This document shows positions 10,050 to 22,000 of a stretch of DNA of 64,000 nt, piece after piece. Within the stretch, counting starts at the first letter, position 1. Every line of letters starts with the position of its first letter. The stretch comes from Clytia hemisphaerica (Eukaryota > Cnidaria > Hydrozoa > Leptothecata > Clytiidae): NCBI GenBank assembly GCA_902728285.1, contig CACVBU010001153.1, forward strand, positions 1,929,278-1,993,277, in the 5' to 3' direction. The notes under the pieces were generated by a model. It saw only the letters and a list, made by a program, of their open reading frames with translations, was not told the origin of the DNA and searched no databases. A program made the position numbers and the translations under genes.

Positions 10050-10389
10050 AATTTTTTCTCCAATTTCCGTCAAATCGTCTAAAAATAAACCGAAATTCCG
10101 CCATCAAAAGTTCCTTTGAAATTCAAGATTTTTTTCAAATATTTTTTGCCATTCGGAAATTCCGCAATTCTTTTTGCTAAATTTCGTTTTCCGCACTAAA
10201 ATTGTCTAGTTTTCCGTCTCCGTCGGAGAACCCAATTTCCGTAATTCTGTCTAAGTTTTGGCCAAATTCTGCCACTCCGTCGCGTCCGAAAAAAGGGCTG
10301 CAATATTCAACTTCAGTTATCTTTGAAATCATTTGTAGGCCCAATTTTAAACTTAACGGCTTAAGGAAAATTTTAGCATTTCTTAAATA

Positions 10390-11300
10390 GGTTTTAGCCT
10401 TGTTGAGGCTAAAAACTCGTTCCCAGGCCCCAAAAATGATAGTTTTCAAAAAATAAAAAAATTTTTCCCAAGGAACAAGGGTGCCAAATTTCATCCAAAT
10501 CTGACCATTTGTGACCTCTCCAGGCTGCCCCAAAAGGTTAGCCTCGTTTTGGTGAAAACTCGTCTCCAGGCCCCAAAAATGATAATTTTCAAAAAACAAA
10601 AGAATCATCCCAAAATATTTTCCCAAGGAACAAGGGTGCCAAATTTCAGCCAAATCCGACCATTTTTACGTCTGACAGGCAGGCCTAAAGTTTTAGCCTC
10701 GTTTTGGCGAAAACTCGTGACCAATTTTTCAAAAAATGAATAAAGCTCCCCCAGAAACTCACCCAAGGATCAAGTGTGCATAATTTCAACAAAATCAAGG
10801 CTCAGACCCCCCTGCGCCCTGGAAAAGTTTGTCAATACCCCTTATGGTTTAAAAATGGAATAGCCCATTAACCAGCACATTTTTTATCTTTCTCCTTCTT
10901 CATTTATCTTAAACTCACCCAAGGATCAAGTGTGCATAATTTCAACAAAATCGGACAATTTTTGAAGTCTCCAGCCTGCCCAAAAGTTTTAGCCTCGTTT
11001 TGGCAAAATATTGTGACCACACCCTTGAAATTGAAAAATTTCAAAAAATGAAAAAAAACAACCCCAGGTATTCACTCAAGGAACAAGTGTGCAAAATTTC
11101 AGCCAAATCTGACCATTTTTGAAGTCTCCAGCCTGCCCCAAAGTCTTAGCCTCGTTTTGGCGAAAACTCGTGACCACTCCCTTAAAAATGGAAATTTTCA
11201 AAAAATGAAATTCACCCAAGGATCTAGTGTGCAAAATTTCAACAAAATCAGACCATTTTTGAAGTCTCCAGCCTGCCCCAAAGTTGTTGTGACAGACACA
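10390..11300. repeat. Diverged tandem repeat, units of about 145-170 bp
   Basis: At least five diverged units, each starting near TTTTAGCCTCGTTTTGG, then a GAAAACTCGT segment, then CCAAGGAACAAGNGTGC, AAATTTCANCC and a GACCATTTTTGAAGTCTCC-like end. Starts are near 10395, 10540, 10688, 10988 and 11147. One unit is interrupted at 10796-10910 by a copy of 9147-9255. Open frames here are by-products of the repeats. Confidence 0.75.
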
Positions 11301-12688
11301 CAGACACACAGACACACATTCTCAGATTCTAGCTCTTAACTTAAGTTGAGAACAACATGGTTGAACCACAAACTGCAAATGTACGAAGTAAATAACTGGT
11401 ACTCTATTATAAAACAGGAATTTTCTTTCTGTAAACAATCCCCCTATATTGTTGGCATATTGCAAATGAAGCTGACAAATTTGATTAACGATAAAATCGC
11501 TTTACATTCTATTCACACTTTACGTCGTTATATGGCGCTCAAGGGAGAGCAAGGTGGATGTGTTTAAACCTGCCGTAATGAAAATCGGGCGTTAGAATGC
11601 TCTTCTCATCTTAAAGCTTTTGACTTACTTAAGCTAATATCTTATATATCCGCTCCTTACGTCAATACGCCAAAAGTAATTACTGCCTCACGCCGAATAT
11701 ATTCGGCGTACCATACACTAATTCCAGCCTGGACATTTTCACAAGTGGGGGGGGGGGCTGTTGTTTTTGTATGAAGTCATGGTGGCCAGCAACCCTTGAA
11801 TTCCTTGAAACACCCTTGATTTTTTTCCTGCCATTTGAAAAATTAACATTATTTTGGGACCCTTGAGGTGCAAGATTTATACCCTAGAAACCCTTGCAAT
11901 GCCAAATTTTGTGGCCATTTTCAGCCATTTTCACTTTCAGAAATACAAACTTTTTTCCACTGCATGGGATACAAACATCAGTGAATTAAATGAGAAAACA
12001 TACTTTTGAAACCCCTGAAATTCAAGGGGATATTCTACTCTCATTCTTATGGGGTTTACCCTTTAACCCGTTAAGTGAATGTTATTGAGGTTCTGTTCAA
12101 AATCAAGGGAATTGAAAAGACTGATTTGTCCAAAAGATGAAGGTTTTTATGATTTTGTTAAAGAAAACATCTTATTACTTTATGCATTTTATTAAGGGAG
12201 TTGAGGAACCTTGAGAGTTGAAAATTCAACCTTTCTCCTATTGTTGACATTATTGACTATTATTGATTTTCTTGAAATTCTTTAAAACTAGCAAAGATCA
12301 ACTAAAAACCCTAAAAAAAAACCCGTGGTAAAAAAACCCTTGAAACCCTGGAAAATTAGTCAAAAATAACCCTTGAAACCCTTGAATTTGTTGAAAAAAA
12401 AAAGATGTTCACCATGGAAGTATTTTCAAAGAATTGACAAAAGAGCAGAAAATCCTTTATTGCCATTTTAGCAATAAAAAAGGGGGCAACTCAAAGTTGG
12501 GGGGCTACTTTAAAATTCTAAAAATTTTAGGTGTACCAAAATGATTGGGGGTACCTAAATTTGTTATAATGATTGATATTCACTAAAACACCATTCGTTG
12601 CACGCTACACGGTGGAGTGCGTAATGTAACTCGCGCAGCAACTAATTCACCTTCTGTTGGAAGATCATTTTGTGGGTTTTTGCGTTAC
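11301..12688. other. Intergenic, no gene recognised
   Basis: I see no coding exon. It contains a short CACAGACA repeat near 11292, a perfect palindrome ACGCCGAATATATTCGGCGT near 11691, a G-run near 11750 and more degenerate ACCCTTGAAA-type repeat sequence at 11800-12400. Confidence 0.55.
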
Positions 12689-14315
12689 GGACCATCTCAA
12701 GTCAAAACCCCCAAAAATCGCCTAACTTTTTCAAAAGAACTATTTTGACTTTAACAAAGGATAAATAAATGAGGTTAACTTATTTTTATTTGCTACTTTA
12801 CATGCTAACTCAAAATTTATTCAGGTTCACAATGATATATACATTATAGAGGTTAAGTGTTGAATTTAAAGAGATATTCTTGGTCAAAGTAGGGTTAAGA
12901 ATATGAGGTTAACTTGCACTGAGGTTAACCTAATGGTCCTTAAAAAAGATAGACCAAAATTGGTATGAAATGTGAGGTTAAAGTAAAAATAAATGATTGG
13001 GTTTTACTTTTTAATGATTGGGCAACAAGGTAGGCTAGAAAAAATGAGGTTAACATTTCAAGTAGGGTGTAAAATTTGAGGTTATTTCACAAAAACACCC
13101 TAATTGCGAGGTTAACAATGATATTTCAGTCTAATTTTGGATATCAGACAAACAGTAGCCTATTATCAAAAACAACTAAACATGAAAAATTATATTTTGG
13201 TATAAAAAGTGAGGTTAACTCGTATATTAACTTGAGAGACACAAGTACCTGAGAAAGGGGTTGATTTTAAGCTTTCAGATAACCTCATAAAAAGGGAAAA
13301 TTGTGTGATAAAAATAGTGGGATCCATTATTCAATGGTTGAGGAACAAGGTAAAGTAGAAAAATGAGGTTAATATCTTAGTTTGGGTACCAAAAGTGAGG
13401 TTATTTGTGAATTGGGCTTATAGGGTTTTTTAATTCTTTGTTGTATACTTTAATGACTTATAAATCTGTTTTTGATATCAATACTGAGCTTAAAAGTAAA
13501 GCTTAAGTCTTAATTAAGTCTGAATTAAAAATCTTTGAGGTTAACTTTTTATCGTAGTATACCTTAAACATTTTTCGTTCAGTTGTTTAAGTTTGAAGGT
13601 ATAAGCTAAAACATCCTACTTTTTCAGGTTGTTTTAAAAACCTCATTTTAAGAACCTTTTTGGTCTATTTCATATTTTTTTAGCTTATTTACTTACTTTA
13701 TGAAAACTTTTAAAAAGTAATTTTGTTCCTGTAGCTTTAATAGAATAGAACTATTTAGGTCAATTAGAGAAGCAAATTTCTCACATTCCTTAACATAGAG
13801 TTCTAATTTTAACCTCAATTTTTAACCCTACGTTAGAGCAAAGATTGTCAATTTCATAAAAACCCTATTGATCTAAGCTTCTAGTTTCATTTTACTTTTG
13901 TCCCATAACTTAATACACATGCTAGCAGAAGATATGGTTAAGAATGTGAGGTTACTTGTTACCATTTTTTTAACCTCATGAATTGCACCTTCCTTGTGGG
14001 AAATCTCTAACCTTTTTTAAACAAGCTTGATATTTGAAGCCTTTTTGATGACTCCCTAATAATTTCTTCCCCAATAATTCAATAAGCGTCTCTATATTTT
14101 GAGGTTAACAAAAGTCTATAAATTGTCATATTAACCTCAAATAACAAACCTTTTTCAAGTTTTTTTTTCATTTTTGGGTATAAGCCATCAATTTTGACCA
14201 ACCCTCAAAATTTCAACTTTTTTAGATAAAAAATGAAGATTATATGGCCAATTATGTAAATTTTCCACTTTTTCCTCAAAAAAAACTTTTTGTTAGGCGA
14301 CATTTGAGATTGTCC
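12689..14315. mobile_element. Foldback/MITE-like element filled with GAGGTTAAC motifs
   Basis: The ends are inverted: GGACCATCTCAA followed by TCGCCTAAC on the left, and GTTAGGCGA followed by TTGAGATTGTCC on the right. Both ends are flanked by TTAC, a possible 4-bp target duplication. Inside, the motif GAGGTTAAC or close variants occurs more than a dozen times. It is mostly in forward orientation from 12771 to about 13560, with TTAACCTC copies appearing in the second half. No transposase frame is seen, so it looks non-autonomous. Confidence 0.6.
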
Positions 14316-16007
14316 TTACCACCCTCAAAGCAGTGGGCACCTCTGTCTTTCTGCAACTCCATCCACCATTTTAGATGGCCCTAACAATAGATCTAAAAGG
14401 GCACCATCATCTTGCAAGAAAATTTGTTTTGGTCTCCGGCTTTGGGAAGTAGCAATGTTTTTGGTTGTTTTCAATGGGAAATGGTAAGAAATTTAAGTTT
14501 AATAAAAGTGTCATTTAGTTTTTGCTGGCATATAGAATGACAGGATCCTGGATAGTTTCCCTAACTGTACATTATCGCAAGGGAGATCATGAAAACTGAG
14601 TTTCATTGTGTCCCATTCTCACACTACTGTCAGTTAGTCACACGAGTGTCCCTCCGAAATGTGAATCAAAAGCACTAATCGTTTAATTGACTTGTAAGCA
14701 CAAATTTTAACCCCTTTTTAGACAGATAGGAAAAAATTAATAGGAAGGTGTCGAAGCATATAAGCTAAAGTTCTGCACAAGCGAGACAAAAACCAGTTTT
14801 TTGAAGTTTGCAATAAAACGCTTATTAACATAGAATATCTTTCAAAATCAGTATGCGAATAAAGCAGTAAAAAGTATACTATTGTATTTTTCCTTTTTTT
14901 TTGCAAATGTTCCAGAAATGGAATACTATCTACTGATGATCCGTGGCATTATCGTAAAGCTAGAATCACTTCTCCTACTCTTTGCTTGAGAAAATGATTG
15001 ACAGATTAAAGTTTTTTAGGTGTTCTCGGCTCAATCCTCAAACCGCACACAAAATACAGTACAGTCACAAATATCAATATTTGAATTATTACGAAAATTG
15101 CTATTTTTCAGGAATTTTTGCTGTAATTGGTTTCGTTTTTAAAATAAAGGTCTTAGCAACGGGTACCCCATGCATAGTTACCGTCAACTGCTCTAACTTG
15201 GGACTATCTGACAAAACATGGGACTGCAATTCGGCCACCATTTCACCGAACCTCCAAAGTCATTTGATTTGAGTTAATGAACGGCGTATTAAAAAATACA
15301 CAATTTCACTTTGGCACCCAGTAGGCTTTTAAATAGAAATATGAAAAATAATCTGTAGTGGAACACACGCGAGTGTCTGTGCACTCTCAGAGGAACGAAG
15401 AAGTATGATTGATAAACTTGAAAATGTCAAAAAATGAAGGTCTTCAAATGTCTCTGAAACCTAATTTTCTGGGACGCTATGGTATTTTCTAGCAAACAAA
15501 AAAAATATTTTTTAAAGGTATGGATTCAAAATATTAATCAAAAAGCCTCTTTTGCAAGCTGAATCAAATTTATATAGAACTTGGACTGGTTAATAAATCT
15601 ATGATTTGAGGTCTTCAAATACATTTTTTCATCGACTAGTACTAGGTCAGAGTTTTTGTCACACCGTGACGGAAAATTTTCAATAGGCTGCAAAAATCTA
15701 TGAGAGTGGATTTCTTTGCTTGAAGAATTGAGTCCATCAGAATATTAAAAAATTGAGTCAAAAATCCAGAATGACAATGAACTGGAGGTCCTACAAGCTA
15801 ATTTTTTTCATTTTTGATCAAAATGTTACAAAGGCTATTTTCGGAAAAACCTGGCTTTTTTGAAGGATTTATTGCATGTTTTTCACTTTCTAAGTTAAGT
15901 TTTCTCATTCTAGTATATATTTATGCAGATTTATGATAACTTGACATTAAAATAATTATATTTCTTACAAATTATGAAAAATAATTTCCTATTTCACATT
16001 TGTGATT
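14316..16007. other. Intergenic, no gene recognised
   Basis: I see only short AT-rich frames, no splice-linked conserved exon and no strong inverted-repeat element. Confidence 0.5.
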
Positions 16008-17375
16008 GGGCAGGTCTAAAACACCTAAAGGTCGTGATAGACGGTAACATTTTTGTGTAACATTTGCTAACATTTCTAAAAATAGAAGATTTCAAAAATG
16101 TGCTCAAGAAATGTTAACATATGTTACACGCAAACATTTTGTGCGTAACATTTGATTTTTTTTATCAAAAAAGAGAGAAAAATCGGCGAAAAAAAACGTG
16201 CGCACTTGAAGTATTTTTTAGATGGCGACATCCTTTGATTCAAAATGTTAACCATGAGAGCAAATCATTTTTTTTTTGATTTGCTATCTGCGCGTAACAT
16301 TCGTTAACATTTGAATGTTTCTGAATGTTAATCGATGTTACACGGTAACATTTTGTACAACATTTGCTATTTTTAGAAAATGTTACACAAAAATGTTACC
16401 GAATGTTATCGTCTGACAAGACCTTAATACCTACTACTTAGTACTTACTACTTAATACTTAGTACTGACTACCTAATCTGTTTGGATACTTAACAGACCA
16501 GAACTTCCAGGCCCTGACTCTCCTTTGCATGTTCAAAATCTTTATTCTAAGTGTAGTGGAATTTGGCTAAACGTTATTTAAACGCTTAAATGTAGGCCAT
16601 TAATTTTATCCTTTTGTATTATCTGCATCATATCGAGTAGTGTCATAATAATTCTTGAGATTGTTCGCAGGGCTTTATATTCAATAACTATAATATTCAA
16701 GTTTTTTTAAAATTTTGTCAATTAATGTCAGTTTGTCAATAATAGGCAAAAGTTCAGTTGGCACCTCCAAATTCTCTCTTTTAGCATTTTCTACTAGAAA
16801 TTTCTATCTAGTGATATTTATAGCGTCTTATTCAGCACATTAGTAATTCTTACTATAATGAAGTTTAAAAAGGTCATATTAAATGACCCTGTCAATATTC
16901 TGGCTCAAAAGGGTCATTTGTAATCAGGTTTGTAATAAAATCAATTCATGTCAAAATACTCTCGGCCATCTGCTTCAGTTACCTGCTCCAATGAAACAGG
17001 GGGGCATACTCACTTATTCTAAATTTTCAGATCAACTGTTTCTTATAAATAAAGCTAATATGAATGAGCAAACGAAATATTTTTCTCCTACAAAAAAGTG
17101 TGTCTCTACAAAATCTGTGTAGTCTGTAAACTTTATTGAAGAAGGGCGGGAAAATAAAATGATGAGAAAAAAAGAGAGAAAATATTTTCATGTTTTTAAA
17201 ACGCTATAAAACAAAAAATTGAAATTTTTTTAACACTAAATTTTGAGATTTGGTCGAATTGGCCATACTGATTATTTTAAAAGTATTTTGAGGCAATTTT
17301 GAGGTATATACAATAAATATTAAGTATTAGGTAGTAAGTATTAAGTAGTAGGTATTAGGCGTTTTAGACCTGCCC
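16008..17375. mobile_element. Transposon with long inverted ends and a 10-bp target duplication
   Basis: The termini GGGCAGGTCTAAAACRCCTAA are inverted at the two ends. The direct repeat ATTTGTGATT lies immediately outside at 15998-16007 and 17376-17385. The inverted homology extends into TAATACCTACTACTTA and further TACTTACTAC-type sequence. On the left this homology is split by a second insertion (16029-16424). A 9-11 bp duplication is typical of Mutator-like elements, but with no transposase frame the class is an inference. Confidence 0.75.
16029..16424. mobile_element. Harbinger-like MITE nested in the left arm of the 16008-17375 element
   Basis: The ends are AGGTCGTGATAGACGGTAACA and, inverted, TGTTATCGTCTGACAAGACCT. 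The interior is dominated by AACATTT and AAATGTT. It is flanked by TAA on both sides (16026-16028 and 16425-16427). Removing it and one TAA restores the uninterrupted inverted terminal sequence of the host element. A 3-bp TAA/TTA duplication is the PIF/Harbinger signature. Confidence 0.75.
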
Positions 17376-19011
17376 ATTTGTGATTTTAGGTGTTACATCA
17401 ACTTTTGGGCCAAAATTGGACCCTTTTTAGGCCGAAATCCAAACAAACGGCAAAAGTAACCTGAAAATAACCCTATCATGTTATATATCAGTGGAAACAG
17501 AATTTCGAGTAGATTTTGAATATCCAAGTTTCATGTCTTAAAAAACAACTTAGCTGAAATTATTATACTTTAATAGCTAAAAAGACATGGGTCCAACCTT
17601 TTTGCTTATAGCTATTCACCGGTTTCCTCAATCCCGCTCACAACATCATTCTGCGATGAACAGTTTCGAGATGAAGAGATTCTGATCGAGAACTTTGCGG
17701 AAAATGGTTACAATCGTACCCCCTAGAAAAAAACAGTGTTTCCAATCTCATGCCGGGTTATCCTCAGAAAAAATGCAATAAATTCTTCTCAAACTGGAGA
17801 TATTGGATTTTTCAGGTTTTGATGACTTCATCAACCCAAAAAGTCTAAAATTTTTGTATTATCAATCAATTTTCCCTTCAAAAGAGGGGTTAGCCATCTC
17901 CACTCTTCTTTCCAATCTCAAGATATTATATTTTTTCTGTTTTGATGATGATGATGATCAACTGAAAAGGCCCAAACATTTGATAGTCATACTATCCATC
18001 TATATCTATCTATATATATCTATATATTTCGTACTAAAAGGGCCTAGGAAAGATTGTGAAAGATTAACACTGCAACAACTTATTCTTAAAAAACTCAAGT
18101 TTTCACTATTTTTCCTTGATCACTTTTGCTTTCAATCAAACTGAAACATTTGAAAGGGCTAGACAAAGGCAGAATTGTTACTAAAGAAAAATCAGAATGA
18201 CAAAAAGTTAATTTACATGCGCAGATGTTTGCCGAAAGAGTCATTAATGCATACCGTAAGTTGGAAAGCCGGAATTGCAATGCCCAATGATGGGAGAAGA
18301 ATCTCAAAATGTAGCCGAACAAAAATCTTGTGATCCAAGCCACTTCTAATATGAATATCACTTTTTCGAAGTTGTTTAGGAAAACGCAACAGTTTTTTGA
18401 ATAAAAAATTAAGACGTTTATTCGAAGGGGCATTTAATTGAGGGTGGGGACGTTTATTGAAAATGTTACCTTGGAGGAGGGGTGTTTATTTGAAGTAATA
18501 TGGTAACGAACTTTCACACTTAAGTAATTAACCCAGAAGGTAATTTTGACTAATTACTAACAACTATATGTTTTTTTAATAAGCATTGCACTTATAAGCA
18601 TATCTAGGCTCAGATATGGGGAAAAATTAAGCATATGGCAAGCATTACTTTGAGCCTACGAAAAATGTTTTTTCCTGATTTTTGCTTTTTTTGGCTGGAA
18701 TTTAAGGGATTTTCAGTATTTCCCTAAATTTATGCTTTGGATTTAAGCATTCCTCGAGCATTTTTCAGCCTTATTAAGCTTTCGACCTAAGCATCTCTGA
18801 GCCTGTTTTTGGATTTTTGTATGCTTATAAAAAAAAACATGTAATGTAAAAACCCAAGTTTTTCTAGAATGTACTATCGAAAAAAAGTTCCACTACATTG
18901 CCTAAAGATTGCACCAGCATGAAAAACCATACAGCAATTGTAAAATAGTTCTTTGTTTCTAGACTTAATGAGATAAATGAGAAAATTTCTTTTTCATCAT
19001 CATTTTGAAAA
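17376..19011. other. Region upstream of the phosphorylase kinase gene, presumed promoter
   Basis: It contains a TATC/TATA simple repeat near 18000 and a foldback at about 18580-18833, where AATAAGCAT and AGGCTCAGA return inverted as TCTGAGCCT and ATGCTTAT. There are no coding exons. The promoter and 5' UTR of the downstream gene must lie here, unless a noncoding first exon is further away. I cannot point to a TATA box with confidence. Confidence 0.45.
18580..18833. repeat. Small foldback element
   Basis: The terminal ATAAGCAT...AGGCTCAGA sequence returns inverted near 18800-18833, and the interior is full of AAGCAT/ATGCTT words. It is AT-rich and has no coding potential. Confidence 0.5.
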
Positions 19012-22000
19012 ATGGTTAATAGCAAACAGCGCCTCTCCCTTCATGAATATTATATATTGGTGAAAAGGACCATTCTTGATTTCCAGGTATTATGTTTTTT
19101 TTTTGTTTTTTTTAAGAATAGTTATTGTTTTTTACATTTCCTAATTCATACCAGACTATGTGACAAAAAATTATACGTTTTGATAATTGTTGTTATACAG
19201 GAAACTCTTTTTTCTTTCAATTTTGATAATTCGATAAACATAAATGCTTTCAGATGCTTCAACTTGGTTTCTATAATGATCATCTGAGCAATTTCAATTG
19301 ATCAGCCAGACGGCACAAATCTTTGTATTACTTTCATTTAAATTTTTAGCATAAAAAAGGCTGAATATCGTAAGAAAAATGACATCATTCAATTAACATA
19401 TTATTAGCTAACAGAAAATTTGTAAGAAAAGTTATTTTTTTAGATCATAATCTGTACATGTTTTTTGTTTTGTTTTAAGAATCCAATTACTGGGCTCCTT
19501 CCACCAAGTTTATTTCATGGAAAGTTCAATGAAACGACCAACAGACATTCATGGGTCAGAGATAATGTTTACAGCATTCTAGCTGTATGGGCTTTGTCAA
19601 GGGCATACAAAAAGAAGACTGATTTTGATGCAGAGAAATCCAAACAATATGAGCTAGAGCAGGTATTTTACAACCTCGTTCCCTTGTATTATTGGCTTAC
19701 TGGTTGCACCAGATAATATTAGTTACTCGGCAAGCCTCGACCCCAATACGGTTTTTACTAACCCTGTATATCCCGTATCCCACCTCAAAACGACCTTGCG
19801 GATTTATATCGTTGAAGTCCCTTTTCAAGTTTCCCAAGAGCATGATAAAAACTAACAGAACTCTCTTAGTAGATACTTACATCAAAGAGCGAACTGTGAA
19901 AGTGACATTCGAAAGCGCATTCGTCAATACGCAATGTCTTCTTTTTTTCTCAATCGAACGTGAGGAAGACAGATACGGTATATATCCCACCTCTATGTGA
20001 TGTCTTTTAACCAATGAATTCGCTAGAATTTTAGGCAGGATGATTAACTGTTGACTTCTTTGAGGGTGTGTGTTGATATCAAATAAATTAATCCAATATT
20101 ACCTTTTTTGAAAAGTGTTCACAAAAGTTAATAACAAGCTATTTTGATAGTTTCATTCAGTTTAACTATTGTTTGCCTTCATAGTGGTCCAATAAGGTCT
20201 ACTTAACTGCTATTAAAAGTACTATTTACGTTAAATAATAAAAAATAACAATCTACAATCCATTTTCAGAGTGTTGTCAAGTTGATGAGAGGCTTATTAA
20301 TGAGTATGATGCAGCAGGTACGCTATTTCTTTGTACTTAAAGAATAAAATGATTTTCACAAAGAACTTTATTAACCCTAGGTTATGTCATGTCTAACTCT
20401 GTTTGAAGCCTAAAGCTCTTCTTCTCTATGAGCTGAGAGCTGCCTAATATGTTAGACTATAGACTATTTTAGCCGTAGTATGCATGGTTTAAAAAGCTTT
20501 TTGCTGGTAAAAGCAATGAATGTACTATTCAGAATTAGAATGCTGGTACAGTTAGGAATTGTTTACAAGAACCCTCATTTTTGGTATTATTTTTGTTACA
20601 GAGTGCAAAAGTTGAAAATTTTAAGAGATCCCAGCAAAAAGAAGATTCACTTCACGCTAAATACAGTTATGGTATGATTTTATGTTCGTCATTGATGAAT
20701 TTGTAACTCCTAACCAATAGTAGGAAAACATAGTGTTCTCCTAGGTCAGCCGCTCAGAGGGAAATATTATCGCCAGGTTTTGAAAATAATTCTTTCCCCC
20801 CTCCCCCAAAAGTAACAAGATTTTTGATCTCCCGTTCCTTTTTTTTTACTTTCCCTAATTTTGAAAACTGTCACTGCCACTTGCTCTTCTGAAAGTAGTG
20901 TTTTTCAAAACAATCAACAAAATATGAACTAATGAAGAAAAAAAAAAGATTTTGAAGCGTTGTCAAAGTATATCATATTTGTTTCTTAACCGTGTGTTTT
21001 ATAACTTAATATACTGAAATGTAATGAGTAAAAAAAGCAAAATAATGCGATAGAAAAATTAAAGATTAAAAAGTTAAGAATTTCACCACTTTTCGGGAAT
21101 CCCAACCACACATTTTTGGACCTACCCCGGTGGGATGGAGGTCCTATAAATTAACCTTTGTCCGTTCGTCCGTTCGTTCGTTCGTTATTAGCTTTTATCG
21201 AGATTGGCTCTTTGATTCTTTATGATTTTTTGCACAAAGATGCATAACTATAAACCCTCGAATGTGACGGAGCCCAGCGGAGCCCGACTTTCAAAAAGAA
21301 GGGGCAAATTTGGGCCAAAAAACGGCTAAAAACAGGTTTTTTGAACTTTGTGAAAAATTGGATCATTAACTTTTTCTGATTTTTTGCATGAAAGTAGGGT
21401 ACCATCCAGTACATCATAGGTAAGAGATGGCTCAAGTAGATTTTTTCAAAAAAATTTTGTTGGCTTAAAAAACGCATGTTTATCTATAAGAATCACTATT
21501 AATAAGCATACATCAATGTTCTTAGCCAAATTACTCAATTTTTTGATGAGATAGATGTTTTATTGCTCACAAGGTCTTGAATATGATAGAATATTTCAAG
21601 AGCATGATATTTTGGTTTCTAAACGTTTTTTTTATAAGAAACAAACGACTAAAGTTTTCCATAAGGAAACTATCTATAAGATGCTATCAGAAACATATTT
21701 TGAATTTCCTTTGCCAAATACTTCAGGTTAGAGTTGAAAGCCTTGAAGTCACAATTTTTCCATTGTCATAAACATTTTTTTTAATACACTTGTTTTGAAT
21801 TACTTTTTTATTCAAGAAGAAGAAATAATCAAGGTAACAAAACCAAAATGGGCCCTGGTGGCCAAGCAATTCTACAATTCCTTTTTTCAAATTTTACAGC
21901 CCATTCATTAAAAGCCAAAAAACATGACAATGAAGAGCTAAGTTTGAAAAAAAAACAAAAGCCTTCGCAAACCACTAGATGGAAATTCTTGGTATTAGCA

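Noticed and set aside
10177-11567. Several open frames of 60-158 codons on both strands
   Set aside because: They coincide with the diverged tandem array and repeat each other's peptides; not genes.
11691-11710. 20-bp perfect palindrome ACGCCGAATATATTCGGCGT as an operator
   Set aside because: No nearby gene; short palindromes like this occur by chance in AT-rich DNA and there is no second copy.
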